Counted from the first letter of the stretch, positions 7,372-15,135 are shown. The stretch is 18,900 nt of DNA from an uncultured Bacteroides sp. (GCF_905207245.1 NZ_CAJLKP010000099.1:1-18900); one strand, 5' to 3'. Notes: generated by a model not told the origin, from the letters alone. Numbers and translations: made by a program.

Positions 7372-9468
7372 TTATTCTTTTGTTGGTCGTTCTACAGAAA
7401 CTTTAGTGCCTTCTGCCGAAACCTTTGTATTGCCGATTTCTTTTCCGCTTTCAACATTGTTTTCTTCTTCGGCTTTTACCTCTTTTTCGCTTTCTACAGC
7501 TCCTTTGGCGGCTTCTTCTTCGGCTTTTTTCAAGTCTTCTGATATCTTGTTGGCACTGATTTCTTCTGAACGGGAAGCCCAGGGACGTTTACCGAAAATC
7601 TCTTCCACATCCTCAGCGAAGATAACTTCTTTGTCTATCAACAGTTGTGCCAACTGGTTATGTCCATCTTTATGTTCGGACAAAATTTGTTTGGCACGTT
7701 CGTACTGCTCATTCACCATGCTTTTCACTTCTTCATCGATCAGCTCAGCAGTCTTTTCGCTGTACGGACGATTGAAGGAGTACTCTTCGTTGTTGTAATA
7801 GCAGAGGTTAGGTAACTTTTCACTCATACCCAGATAAGCAATCATGCCGTAAGCCTGTTTCGTTACGCGTTCCAGGTCGTTCATGGCACCGGTTGAGATA
7901 CGTCCCAGAAACAAGTCTTCGGCGGCACGTCCACCCAATGTGGCGCACATCTCATCAAGCATCTGCTCTTTGGTGGTAATCTGGCGTTCTTCGGGCAGAT
8001 ACCACGCAGCACCCAGTGCACGTCCGCGCGGAACGATAGTTACCTTAATCAGCGGGTTGGCATATTCCAGCAACCAAGAAATGGAGGCGTGTCCGGCTTC
8101 ATGGATAGCGATGGAGCGGCGTTCTGCTTCGGTGGTAATCTTTGTTTTCTTTTCTAAACCACCTACGATACGGTCTACCGCATCGAGGAAATCTTGCTTA
8201 CCTACAAACTTTTTGCCATGGCGTGCTGCAATCAGTGCAGCCTCGTTGCAGACATTGGCTATGTCGGCACCTGAAAAACCCGGAGTCTGACGTGACAGCA
8301 AGTCTACATCCACTGTATTATCTATCTTAATGGGGCGCAGGTGTACACCGAATACTTCTTTACGTTCGTTAAGGTCGGGCAAGTCTACATGTATCTGGCG
8401 GTCAAAACGTCCGGCACGTAGCAAGGCCTTGTCCAGTACATCTACGCGGTTGGTAGCAGCCAGGATGATTACACCGCTGTTAGAACCGAAACCATCCATT
8501 TCAGTTAATAACTGGTTCAATGTGTTTTCACGTTCGTCGTTGCCACCCATTGCGGCAGCTTTGGCACGTGCACGACCTACAGCGTCAATTTCGTCGATAA
8601 ATACGATACATGGTGCTTTCTCTTTTGCTTGACGGAACAGGTCGCGTACACGTGATGCGCCTACACCGACAAACATTTCCACAAAGTCGGAACCTGCCAG
8701 CGAGAAGAATGGTACGTTTGCTTCACCTGCCACAGCTTTAGCAAGCAAGGTCTTACCGGTTCCCGGAGGCCCTACCAGCAATGCGCCTTTAGGTATCTTA
8801 CCACCCAAGTCGGTATATTTTTGTGGTTCTTTCAGGAACTCCACAATTTCTTCTACTTCTTGTTTGGCTTCGGCAAGTCCCGCGACATCCTTGAATGTAA
8901 CTTTCACGGGAGTTCCCTTCTCAAACAATTGGGCACGCGATTTGCCGACATTAAATATGCCGCCACCGCCTGCACCGCCACCACCGCTCAAACGGCGTGA
9001 CATGAAAATCCAGAAACCGATGAGGAAAGCGATAGGCAGAATCTGCCACAAGATAGCACCGAAGTAATTTCGTTTCTTCTCGTAGCTGATGGAGCCGTCG
9101 AAGTGCTGCTCATCCCTTTCTTTTTGGAGGAAGTCTCCCAGGCTTTCGCGTGAAGGGGCTTCAGTCGCAATCATGGGATTCTTACCCACCCGGCTGGAGT
9201 CTGCCTGGAATACGTTTTTTACATGTTGCGGCTTGATGTATGCTTCTACCGAGTTGTCATCGTAACCGATGATTTTACTCATATAGCCGTCGCGCACATA
9301 TTGCTGAAATTCATCATAGGACACAGTTTTGGTACCTGTACTGTTCTCATTAGTGAACCACAGTCCCAAAAGCATCATGGCTATGATCATATACAACCAG
9401 TTCAGGTTGAACTTGGGTATATTAACTTTGTTGGGCTTTTTGTTAGCGTTATTGTTATTATTGTCCAT
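7372..9468 (-). CDS. ftsH: ATP-dependent zinc metalloprotease FtsH
   Basis: FtsH is the membrane-anchored AAA+ protease that removes damaged membrane proteins and short-lived regulators. The 698-residue protein has an Asn-rich N-terminus, a first membrane segment at about 22-38, an exposed domain to about 137, a second membrane segment at about 138-156 and a Gly-rich linker. The AAA module follows: Walker A GPPGTGKT at 233-240, Walker B IVFIDEID at 288-295 and the second region of homology at about 338-357. The M41 protease has HEAGH at 456-460 and third zinc ligand Asp531. The last 60 residues are a Lys/Glu-rich tail, longer than the catalytic core needs. The rsfS stop is 8 bp upstream and cdsA starts 21 bp downstream. 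Confidence 0.98.
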   Translation of the reverse strand: MDNNNNNANKKPNKVNIPKFNLNWLYMIIAMMLLGLWFTNENSTGTKTVSYDEFQQYVRDGYMSKIIGYDDNSVEAYIKPQHVKNVFQADSSRVGKNPMIATEAPSRESLGDFLQKERDEQHFDGSISYEKKRNYFGAILWQILPIAFLIGFWIFMSRRLSGGGGAGGGGIFNVGKSRAQLFEKGTPVKVTFKDVAGLAEAKQEVEEIVEFLKEPQKYTDLGGKIPKGALLVGPPGTGKTLLAKAVAGEANVPFFSLAGSDFVEMFVGVGASRVRDLFRQAKEKAPCIVFIDEIDAVGRARAKAAAMGGNDERENTLNQLLTEMDGFGSNSGVIILAATNRVDVLDKALLRAGRFDRQIHVDLPDLNERKEVFGVHLRPIKIDNTVDVDLLSRQTPGFSGADIANVCNEAALIAARHGKKFVGKQDFLDAVDRIVGGLEKKTKITTEAERRSIAIHEAGHASISWLLEYANPLIKVTIVPRGRALGAAWYLPEERQITTKEQMLDEMCATLGGRAAEDLFLGRISTGAMNDLERVTKQAYGMIAYLGMSEKLPNLCYYNNEEYSFNRPYSEKTAELIDEEVKSMVNEQYERAKQILSEHKDGHNQLAQLLIDKEVIFAEDVEEIFGKRPWASRSEEISANKISEDLKKAEEEAAKGAVESEKEVKAEEENNVESGKEIGNTKVSAEGTKVSVERPTKE

Positions 9469-9476
9469 AGGGCTTA

Positions 9477-9836
9477 TTAATCAATATCAGGTATTTTGGT
9501 TAGTTTGGCGTCAGCCCAGAGATGCTCCAGGTTGTAGAAATCTCTCGTTTCGGGTAGAAATACGTGAACCAGTATATCGGAATAGTCCATTGCTACCCAT
9601 TCGGCATTGCGTAGTCCGTCTATAGCAAATGGTTTGCTACCGGCACCTTTACGGGTGAATTCCTTCACAGACTCTACAATGGCAGTCACTTGGCTGGGTG
9701 AGTTTCCCTGACAAATGACGAGATAATTGCAGATAGTATCGCCAATTTTAGAAAGATCTGCTATTACAATATTTTTTCCTTTTTTATCTTGTATACCTTC
9801 GGTTATTTGTTGAATGAGTTTCTTTGTTTCGTTCAT
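9477..9836 (-). CDS. rsfS: Ribosomal silencing factor RsfS
   Basis: RsfS (RsfA/Iojap family) binds uL14 on the 50S subunit and blocks subunit joining when nutrients are scarce. The 119-residue protein shows the compact family fold: KGKNIVIADLSKIGDTICNY, LVICQGNSPSQVTAIVESV, then DGLRNAEWVAMDYSDILVHVFLPETRDFYNLEHLWADA, where the W-x-x-x-D-Y and R-x-F-Y-x-L-E-x-L-W pattern is diagnostic. It is the first gene of the operon with ftsH and cdsA, starting at ATG 9836 with a -7 element 28-35 bp upstream. The length is normal. Confidence 0.95.
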   Translation of the reverse strand: MNETKKLIQQITEGIQDKKGKNIVIADLSKIGDTICNYLVICQGNSPSQVTAIVESVKEFTRKGAGSKPFAIDGLRNAEWVAMDYSDILVHVFLPETRDFYNLEHLWADAKLTKIPDID

Positions 9837-9863
9837 TACTTATTATTAAAATTAAACAGTTGA

Positions 9864-9891
9864 CAAATATACGCTGAATTCTTGTATCAAA
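9864..9891 (-). promoter_or_regulatory. Promoter of the rsfS-ftsH-cdsA operon
   Basis: On the minus strand TATATTTG (9871 to 9864) matches TAnnTTTG exactly. A TTTG (9891 to 9888) lies 16 bp upstream of it, shorter than the usual 19-21 bp, so the -33 assignment is tentative. The gap to the rsfS start gives a short leader of about 20 nt. Confidence 0.5.
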
Positions 9892-9992
9892 CACCTAAAA
9901 GGGGAAAAGTCTTTCAATTTTTGATTTTTTTTAGGTATATATTTCTTTGGCATACGGCATCTTAGCAGAATTTATAGAAAAAAATCCGGGAT

Positions 9993-10026
9993 TTTGTTTT
10001 GAATTATCAAATTCTTTGTATCTTTG
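9993..10026 (+). promoter_or_regulatory. Promoter of tRNA-Gln
   Basis: TATCTTTG at 10019-10026 is a perfect -7 element 28 bp before the mature tRNA. Candidate -33 TTTG copies at 9993-9996 and 9998-10001 give spacers of 22 and 17 bp, on either side of the consensus range. Confidence 0.55.
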
Positions 10027-10054
10027 CAACCGCAAAACCGAAATGACCTGTTAT

Positions 10055-10125
10055 TGGGCTATGGTGTAATGGTAACACTACAGATTCTGGTCCTGTCATT
10101 CCTGGTTCGAATCCAGGTAGCCCAA
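10055..10125 (+). tRNA. tRNA-Gln (anticodon CTG)
   Basis: A full cloverleaf folds by hand. The acceptor stem is TGGGCTA/TAGCCCA (10055-10061 with 10118-10124), with discriminator A10125. The D arm is GTG-TAATGGTAA-CAC. The anticodon arm has stem 10080-10084 with 10092-10096, loop 10085-10091 and anticodon CTG at 10087-10089, reading CAG. The T arm is CCTGG-TTCGAAT-CCAGG. The weak U1-A72 pair is typical of tRNA-Gln. CCA is not encoded. The innermost anticodon-stem pair is A10084 opposite C10092, a mismatch at positions 31-39. Confidence 0.95.
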
Positions 10126-10133
10126 CAATAAGA

Positions 10134-10172
10134 AAAGCTGCGAATATAATAAGTTCGCAGCTTTTTGTATTT
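10134..10172 (+). terminator. Intrinsic terminator after tRNA-Gln
   Basis: AAAGCTGCGAA (10134-10144) pairs perfectly over 11 bp with TTCGCAGCTTT (10154-10164) around a 9-nt loop, followed by TTTGTATTTTT. It begins 9 nt after the tRNA, so the tRNA is transcribed alone. Confidence 0.9.
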
Positions 10173-10213
10173 TTACCCCCAAATAGTTTAATATCTGATA
10201 CAATGTAAAGCCT

Positions 10214-10387
10214 ATGAAGGGATTTATCCGTTTTTGGTTGGTGTTACTTTTGCTGATTTGCGGTTTTGAAGGGAAAATTTGTGCTGTATGCAGTGATGGC
10301 ATTACAGTGAGTGATGTCACTCTTCGACGATTAAAAGCAAAAGCGTATTGTATTCTTACACTCCTTTGCCCACAAAGGAGATTTTAG
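10214..10387 (+). CDS. Possible 57-residue leader peptide or small exported protein
   Basis: An open frame of 57 codons from ATG 10214 to TAG 10387, ending 29 bp before the AICAR transformylase ATG. The N-terminus MKGFIRFWLVLLLLICGF looks like a signal peptide or membrane anchor, followed by four more Cys. Against it: no clear ribosome binding site, a Bacteroides-type TACTTTTG at 10245-10252 inside it that could be the promoter of the next gene, and a hairpin (10361-10380) covering its last codons. It may be a real small membrane protein, a leader peptide, or chance. I do not recognise the sequence. Confidence 0.3.
   Translation: MKGFIRFWLVLLLLICGFEGKICAVCSDGITVSDVTLRRLKAKAYCILTLLCPQRRF
10245..10252 (+). 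promoter_or_regulatory. Candidate -7 element for the AICAR transformylase gene
   Basis: TACTTTTG matches TAnnTTTG exactly, about 165 bp upstream of ATG 10417. No TTTG lies at consensus spacing; TTTA at 10223-10226 is 18 bp away. If used, it would give a leader of about 160 nt containing the 10309-10322 and 10361-10380 hairpins and would start inside the small reading frame at 10214. Confidence 0.35.
10361..10380 (+). promoter_or_regulatory. Leader hairpin sequestering an AAAGGAG sequence
   Basis: CTCCTTTG (10361-10368) is the exact complement of CAAAGGAG (10373-10380) with a 4-nt loop. The right arm is a strong Shine-Dalgarno-like sequence, rare in this genus, but it sits 36 nt before ATG 10417, too far to serve that start directly. 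A second small dyad, GAGTG/CACTC, is at 10309-10322. It could be a regulatory leader structure; it is not followed by a T-run and so is not a terminator. Confidence 0.45.
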
Positions 10388-10416
10388 TAGCAATTCTATT
10401 CAAAATAATTAAAACT

Positions 10417-11595
10417 ATGGTAAAAGAGTTAGAACTCAAGTACGGCTGTAACCCTAATCAGAAGCCGGCCCGCATTTTTATGCAGGAGGGGGAACTGCCT
10501 ATTGAAGTCCTGAACGGACGTCCGGGCTACATTAACTTTATGGATGCATTGAACGGATGGCAGTTAGTGAAAGAACTGAAAGAGGCTACCGGTATGCCGG
10601 CAGCAGCTTCATTTAAACATGTCAGTCCGGCAGGCGCAGCTATCGGTCTGGAGCTGGATGAGGTAATGAAAAAGATTTATTTTGCTGACGATCTCCCACT
10701 TTCTCCGTTGGCAAATGCCTATGTACGTGCTCGTGGTGCCGACCGTATGTCATCTTATGGAGACTTCATCGCTTTGAGTGATGTGTGTGACGAAGCCACT
10801 GCCCGTTTCATCAATCGTGAAGTATCGGATGGTGTCATTGCTCCGGGATATACTGATGAAGCGCTCGAAATTCTGAAAAACAAGCGTAAGGGTACTTATA
10901 ACGTGATTAAAATGAATTCGGACTATAAACCCGCTCCGATTGAACGCAAAGATGTATTCGGAATTACTTTTGAACAGGGACGCAATGAGATTAAATTAAA
11001 TAACGACGAACTGTTTGCTACTATTCCTACCCGGAACAAGAACTTCCCGGATACTGCAAAGCGCGATTTAATGATAGCGCTGATTACTTTGAAATATACA
11101 CAGTCAAACTCCGTTTGCTATGTGAAGGACGGACAGGCCATCGGTATAGGAGCAGGGCAACAGAGCCGTATCCACTGTACCCGTTTGGCTGGAAATAAGG
11201 CCGACATCTGGTATCTTCGCCAGCATCCAAAGGTGCTGAACTTGCCTTGGATAGAGAAAATCCGTCGTGCCGACCGTGATAATACGATTGATATTTACAT
11301 CAGTGACGACCATGAAGATGTTTTGGCAGATGGCGTTTGGCAGCAGTTCTTTGCAGAAAAGCCGGAAGTGCTGACCCGCGAAGAAAAGCGTGCATGGTTG
11401 GATACGCTGAAAGGTGTGTCTTTGGGCTCGGATGCTTTCTTCCCGTTTGGAGATAATATAGAGCGGGCACATAAAACAGGTGTAGATTACATTGCACAGG
11501 CAGGTGGTTCTGTACGCGATGACAATGTAATTGAAACTTGTGATAAATATGGCATTGCCATGGCATTTACAGGTATTCGCCTGTTCCACCATTAA
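10417..11595 (+). CDS. Stand-alone AICAR transformylase (PurH C-terminal type)
   Basis: A 392-residue protein corresponding to the formyltransferase half of PurH, which transfers a formyl group from 10-formyltetrahydrofolate to AICAR giving FAICAR, the penultimate step of IMP synthesis. Seen: MVKELELKYGCNPNQKPA at the N-terminus, KHVSPAG with catalytic Lys67-His68, ARGADRMSSYGDFIALSD, TLKYTQSNSVCYV, IGIGAGQQSR, and the ending SDAFFPFGDNIERA...AQAGGSVRDDNVIE. The N-terminal IMP cyclohydrolase (MGS-like) domain of bifunctional PurH is absent, so cyclisation must be done by another protein or a second purH. The frame is open upstream to 10348, but ATG 10417 matches the family start. The gene stands alone, bounded by the structured leader and the terminator at 11613. 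Confidence 0.93.
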   Translation: MVKELELKYGCNPNQKPARIFMQEGELPIEVLNGRPGYINFMDALNGWQLVKELKEATGMPAAASFKHVSPAGAAIGLELDEVMKKIYFADDLPLSPLANAYVRARGADRMSSYGDFIALSDVCDEATARFINREVSDGVIAPGYTDEALEILKNKRKGTYNVIKMNSDYKPAPIERKDVFGITFEQGRNEIKLNNDELFATIPTRNKNFPDTAKRDLMIALITLKYTQSNSVCYVKDGQAIGIGAGQQSRIHCTRLAGNKADIWYLRQHPKVLNLPWIEKIRRADRDNTIDIYISDDHEDVLADGVWQQFFAEKPEVLTREEKRAWLDTLKGVSLGSDAFFPFGDNIERAHKTGVDYIAQAGGSVRDDNVIETCDKYGIAMAFTGIRLFHH

Positions 11596-11612
11596 TATAG
11601 GAATGAAGTGAA

Positions 11613-11648
11613 AAGGCTGTCTCAAATGTCTGAGACAGCCTTCTTTAT
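11613..11648. terminator. Bidirectional terminator between convergent genes
   Basis: AAGGCTGTCTCA (11613-11624) pairs perfectly over 12 bp with TGAGACAGCCTT (11631-11642) around a 6-nt loop. On the + strand CTTTAT follows; on the minus strand TTTTC follows. It lies between the convergent AICAR transformylase and DUF349 genes and can serve both. Confidence 0.8.
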
Positions 11649-11669
11649 ACTTGTATGTAAGCTTAAAAA

Positions 11670-13553
11670 TTATTCGGCGCTACGGATGGATTCGTCGATA
11701 ACCTTAATTTTTTCTTTTACCAGCTCAATGTCAGCTTTCAGCTTTTCTACTTTACGATTCAACTCTGTCAACAGGCTGTTGCCTTTCTTTGAGGAAGTGG
11801 TCAGGAAGCCGAGGTTGTTTTCATATGTCTGCAATTCGTTCTTCATGGCGTCTGCCGCACGAACCAACTTCTCGCGTTCACGATAAAGAGCCTGCGGACT
11901 ACCTTCCTGAATGCTGTTGATATTCGATTTGAAGTTATTCAACTTCTTGCTAGCTGCGCTGATGTTGAAATGAGCGAACAATTTATCCACCTGTCCGTGA
12001 TATTGCTTGTATAAGCGGTCTTTTTCTTTGAAGGGCACATGACCGATGTTGTTCCACTCTTTCATCAGTTCGCGTACCATTTGGGTAGCTTCATCCGTAT
12101 CCATATTTTCATCGATGGCAGCAAGCTTTTCGATGATTTCTTTCTTCTTGCTCAGGTTTTCAACTTCAACTGAGCGTTGAGAAGACGTAGCTTTACCTTT
12201 CTGCTCAAAGAAATAGTCGCAAGCCGAGATGAAACGTTTCCATATCGCATCGGAATATTTTTTAGCCACCGGACCAATGGTCTTCCATTCTTTTTGCAGT
12301 TTGGTGAGTTCGTCGGCGGTTGCTTTCCAGTCGGTACTGTCTTTCAGGGCTTCAGCCTTTTCACACAGGGCGCGTTTCTTGTCCAGATTGACGTTCATCC
12401 CCTCTTTCAGAGACTTGAAGAATTCGCCTTTTTTGCGGAAGAACTCGTCACATGCCTTGCGGAAACGTTCGAATATCTTCACGTTCATCTTCTGCGGGGC
12501 AAAGCCGATGGTCTTCCACTTGTTTTGCAGGGCGATGATTTCCTGTGTTTTGTTGTCCCAGCCCGCAAAGTTAGTCAACTCGCTGTAGTCTATGGCTTCG
12601 ATGATTTCGCAAATCACTGTTTTCTGGTCGAGGTTATGCTGCTCTACTTCTTTCAGTGATTCGAAATGTTGCTGATGGCGACGGTTGACGGCGGTGGAGG
12701 CTGCTTTGAAGCGATTCCATACCTCGTCACGCAATTCTTTGGCAACAGGACCCGTATCGCGAAATTCCTGGTGAAGCTTCTGTAGTTGGTGGAAAGCTGA
12801 CACTACATCCTGTTCGTCTGCCAGTTTCTCGGCAGCTTCGCATAGGTGCGTCTTTATCTCCAGGTTTTTCTTAAAGTCATATTCACGGAATTCATTGTTC
12901 AGCTTCAGCAGGTCGTAGAACTTCTCCACATAGAGTTGATAGCTCTTCCAAAGCTCGTTGACTTTAGCCTGCGGAATGAGTTTTACCTCGTTCCATTGTT
13001 GCTGTAGTTTCTTGAATTCGGTATAGGATTTATTGGCATCGTCGGGCGACTCTACCAATTCTTTCAGTTCCTCAATTATGGAAAGTTTGATTTGCAGGTT
13101 CAGCTCTTTCTGTTGTTCCTGTTCGGCTGACAGTGCGCCTCTTTTTTCTTTTATGACGGACATGACATTCTTGAATTCTTCTTCCACAGCGTCTGCTATT
13201 GGAACGAAATTCTCGGCTGCTCCCCCGTTTTCGATGAAAAGCTTCTTAGCCGCTTCCTGTTCGGCATTATGCAGTTTATAGAAAGCCTGTTTCAGGCCGT
13301 CTATCTCTTGTTTACCGGCATTTTCCACCTTTGCTGAGATTTCTTTCAACTTGGCGAGGATTTCTTCCTTGCTTAGTTTTTGTGTGGTTTCTACTGGCTT
13401 TTCTTCCTGTGTAGCTTCCACCGGTTTCTCTTCCTGCGTAGCTTCTTCAGCCGGAGTTTCCGTCAGAGCGGGTTCGGAAACCTCTGCTGCTTTCTTGTCT
13501 TCTTCTAATTCTACCGCCTTTTCGGGGAGATTAGTGTCATGAGTGTCCATCAT
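11670..13553 (-). CDS. DUF349 repeat protein (five repeats)
   Basis: A 627-residue, highly charged, largely helical protein with no signal peptide, hence cytoplasmic. After an acidic low-complexity N-terminus containing two 9-residue repeats (ATQEEKPVE at 38-46 and 47-55), five DUF349 units run from about 150 to 530. Their cores align at a period of about 77-82: W187NEVKLIP, F264RDTGPV, W346KTIGFAP, W423KTIGPV and W500NNIGHVP; unit 2 has Phe for Trp. A coiled-coil-like tail follows (about 550-625). The family's function is not established; I do not assign one. ATG 13553 and ATG 13550 are adjacent and either could be used. mgtE and rsmA lie upstream on the same strand, with a 116-bp gap from mgtE. 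Confidence 0.9.
   Translation of the reverse strand: MMDTHDTNLPEKAVELEEDKKAAEVSEPALTETPAEEATQEEKPVEATQEEKPVETTQKLSKEEILAKLKEISAKVENAGKQEIDGLKQAFYKLHNAEQEAAKKLFIENGGAAENFVPIADAVEEEFKNVMSVIKEKRGALSAEQEQQKELNLQIKLSIIEELKELVESPDDANKSYTEFKKLQQQWNEVKLIPQAKVNELWKSYQLYVEKFYDLLKLNNEFREYDFKKNLEIKTHLCEAAEKLADEQDVVSAFHQLQKLHQEFRDTGPVAKELRDEVWNRFKAASTAVNRRHQQHFESLKEVEQHNLDQKTVICEIIEAIDYSELTNFAGWDNKTQEIIALQNKWKTIGFAPQKMNVKIFERFRKACDEFFRKKGEFFKSLKEGMNVNLDKKRALCEKAEALKDSTDWKATADELTKLQKEWKTIGPVAKKYSDAIWKRFISACDYFFEQKGKATSSQRSVEVENLSKKKEIIEKLAAIDENMDTDEATQMVRELMKEWNNIGHVPFKEKDRLYKQYHGQVDKLFAHFNISAASKKLNNFKSNINSIQEGSPQALYREREKLVRAADAMKNELQTYENNLGFLTTSSKKGNSLLTELNRKVEKLKADIELVKEKIKVIDESIRSAE
13389..13442 (-). 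repeat. 27-bp in-frame tandem repeat in the DUF349 gene
   Basis: Two consecutive 27-bp units encode ATQEEKPVE twice, followed by the start of a third (TTQ). The copies differ at several synonymous positions, so the duplication is not very recent. It lies in the disordered acidic N-terminus, where length change would be tolerated. Confidence 0.75.
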
Positions 13554-13669
13554 TGTAGATACATTTTAAGAAACGGTTTTACCCGTTTGGGTTACATTAG
13601 GTCACAAATTAATGAAATAAAACGATTACTTCATACTTTTTTCATCAGTTTTTTTTTATTTTTCTTCAT
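13554..13669 (-). promoter_or_regulatory. Leader of the DUF349 gene
   Basis: This 116-bp gap between mgtE and the DUF349 gene contains AAACGG (13571-13576) / CCGTTT (13583-13588), a 6-bp stem with a 6-nt loop, placed 18-35 bp before the start codon. No exact TAnnTTTG is present; on the minus strand TTAATTTG is the nearest. A T9 run on the + strand lies near 13650. No terminator for mgtE is visible, so read-through from mgtE is possible. Confidence 0.35.
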
Positions 13670-15010
13670 TTAGGATAGAAGTACGGTGATTCCCATGTAT
13701 AACATCATGCCTATAATGTCATTGGTAATCGCTATAAACGGCCCGGTGGCGATGGCAGGGTCTACCTTCAACTTTTCCAGCGTCATAGGAACCAGCGTGC
13801 CGAAGATAGATGCGAACATCACTACGGCAAACAAGCTGATTGAAACGGAGTAGGTGACAGTGGCGGTGGCGCCGAACCGGACAAAATTATAGATATATAC
13901 TACTAAAGAAATGATGGTGGCATTGATGAGGGCTACCACGGATTCTTTGGTGATTTGCTTGAAGATATCTTTGGCGTCCAGCGAATTGTTGGCAAGGCCT
14001 TGCACAATGATTGCCGAGGACTGTGTTCCTACGTTTCCGCCCGTACCACCGATTAGCGGGATATAAAGTGCCATTTCGGGATGGGTGGCGAAGGTTGCGT
14101 CGAAGTTTCCCAAAATCATGGAGTTGCCTATACCGCCCAGCATGCCGATAATCAGCCATGGCAAGCGGGCACTGGTCTGGCGCATCACGTTGTCATCCGT
14201 TTCTACATCCTGTGACAAACCGGATGCCAACTGGTAGTCGCGTTCCGATTGCTCGCGCACTTCGTCCATCACGTCGTCTACGGTGATTTGTCCCACCAGT
14301 CGTCCGATGCTGTCGACAACGGGAACGGATACAAGGTCATACTTTTCAATGGTCTGCACCACGTCTTCAACAGGAGTGTCCACATGCACCGAAATCGGGT
14401 CTTTCCGCATCACGTGCTTCACTTTCGATACGGAAGGGGAGGTGATCATCTTTTTCAACGGGAATACGCCTTGCAGGCGGTTCTCATCGTCAATGACGTA
14501 GACGTAGTAAATTTCATCCAACTGTTCGGCTTGCTGGCGCATCTCTTTCAGGCACTCCGGCATACTCCAGTTCTCGTTTACTACTACCATTTCCGTCCCC
14601 ATCAAACCGCCGGCGGTGTCTTCGTCGTACTTCAGCAGGTCTACGATATCTCCTGCCTGTTCAATGTCTTCAATATGTGAGAGGATTTCCCCCTGCTTCT
14701 CTTCGTCCAGCTCGCGCATCAGGTCTACGGCGTCATCCGTATCCATGTAGTCCACAAAGCGCTTGGCGATGGTTTCCGATGGGAGTATCTCAAGGAATTC
14801 CTTACGGACGTCCTCATCCATCTCCATCAATACGTCTGCTGCGGTCTCATTGTCCAGCAAACGATATACGAAACGGGCTTCCTCCGGACTCAAATCGTTA
14901 CAGAGTTCGGCAATGTCTGCAGAATGCAGGTCTATAAGGAGCGATCTGACGTTCTCGGCGTCTTTCTGCTCTATGAGGTTTTTGACGTTGTCAATGTATG
15001 CTTCGTCCAT
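13670..15010 (-). CDS. mgtE: Magnesium transporter MgtE
   Basis: MgtE is a Mg2+-gated Mg2+ channel of the inner membrane. The 446-residue protein has the usual order: an acidic N domain (about 1-130, SPEEARFVYRLLDNETAADVL), two CBS domains (about 138-195 and 200-255, with VSVPVVDSIGRLVGQITVDDV), a linker helix, and the membrane domain from about 283, starting RLPWLIIGMLGG. GGTGGNVGTQSSAIIVQGLA and the final-helix pore motif AITNDIIGMML with Asp431 (selectivity aspartate position) are present. Nothing is missing, so it should be a working, Mg2+-sensing channel. rsmA is 123 bp upstream on the same strand, separated by a large hairpin. Confidence 0.96.
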   Translation of the reverse strand: MDEAYIDNVKNLIEQKDAENVRSLLIDLHSADIAELCNDLSPEEARFVYRLLDNETAADVLMEMDEDVRKEFLEILPSETIAKRFVDYMDTDDAVDLMRELDEEKQGEILSHIEDIEQAGDIVDLLKYDEDTAGGLMGTEMVVVNENWSMPECLKEMRQQAEQLDEIYYVYVIDDENRLQGVFPLKKMITSPSVSKVKHVMRKDPISVHVDTPVEDVVQTIEKYDLVSVPVVDSIGRLVGQITVDDVMDEVREQSERDYQLASGLSQDVETDDNVMRQTSARLPWLIIGMLGGIGNSMILGNFDATFATHPEMALYIPLIGGTGGNVGTQSSAIIVQGLANNSLDAKDIFKQITKESVVALINATIISLVVYIYNFVRFGATATVTYSVSISLFAVVMFASIFGTLVPMTLEKLKVDPAIATGPFIAITNDIIGMMLYMGITVLLS

Positions 15011-15024
15011 TATTAATTAGTTTT

Positions 15025-15135
15025 TAGCTACAAGCTACGAGCTACAAGGGCTGTGCAGCATACTCGCAACTTATAACAGTATAACTGTAAACCATAAATC
15101 TGTCACTTGTAGCTCGTAGCTTGTCGCTCGTAGCT
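15025..15135. repeat. Tandem-unit inverted repeat between rsmA and mgtE
   Basis: CAAGCTACGAGCTACAAG (15031-15048) is exactly complementary to 15106-15123, an 18-bp perfect stem that continues a few more bases with one mismatch and ends against the rsmA stop codon at 15134-15136. The arms consist of short units (GTAGCT[TC]). The 57-nt loop starts GCTGTGCAGCATACTCGCAAC, similar to the loop of the A/T element at 4301-4323. On the minus strand the stem is followed by TAAAAACTAATTAATAATGG without a clear T-run. It belongs to the same repeat family as 1-60. Confidence 0.7.

Noticed and set aside
10096..10320. Minus-strand 74-codon frame over the tRNA 3' part and terminator
   Set aside because: It begins in the AICAR transformylase leader and ends within the tRNA; overlap with the tRNA and its terminator makes coding very unlikely.
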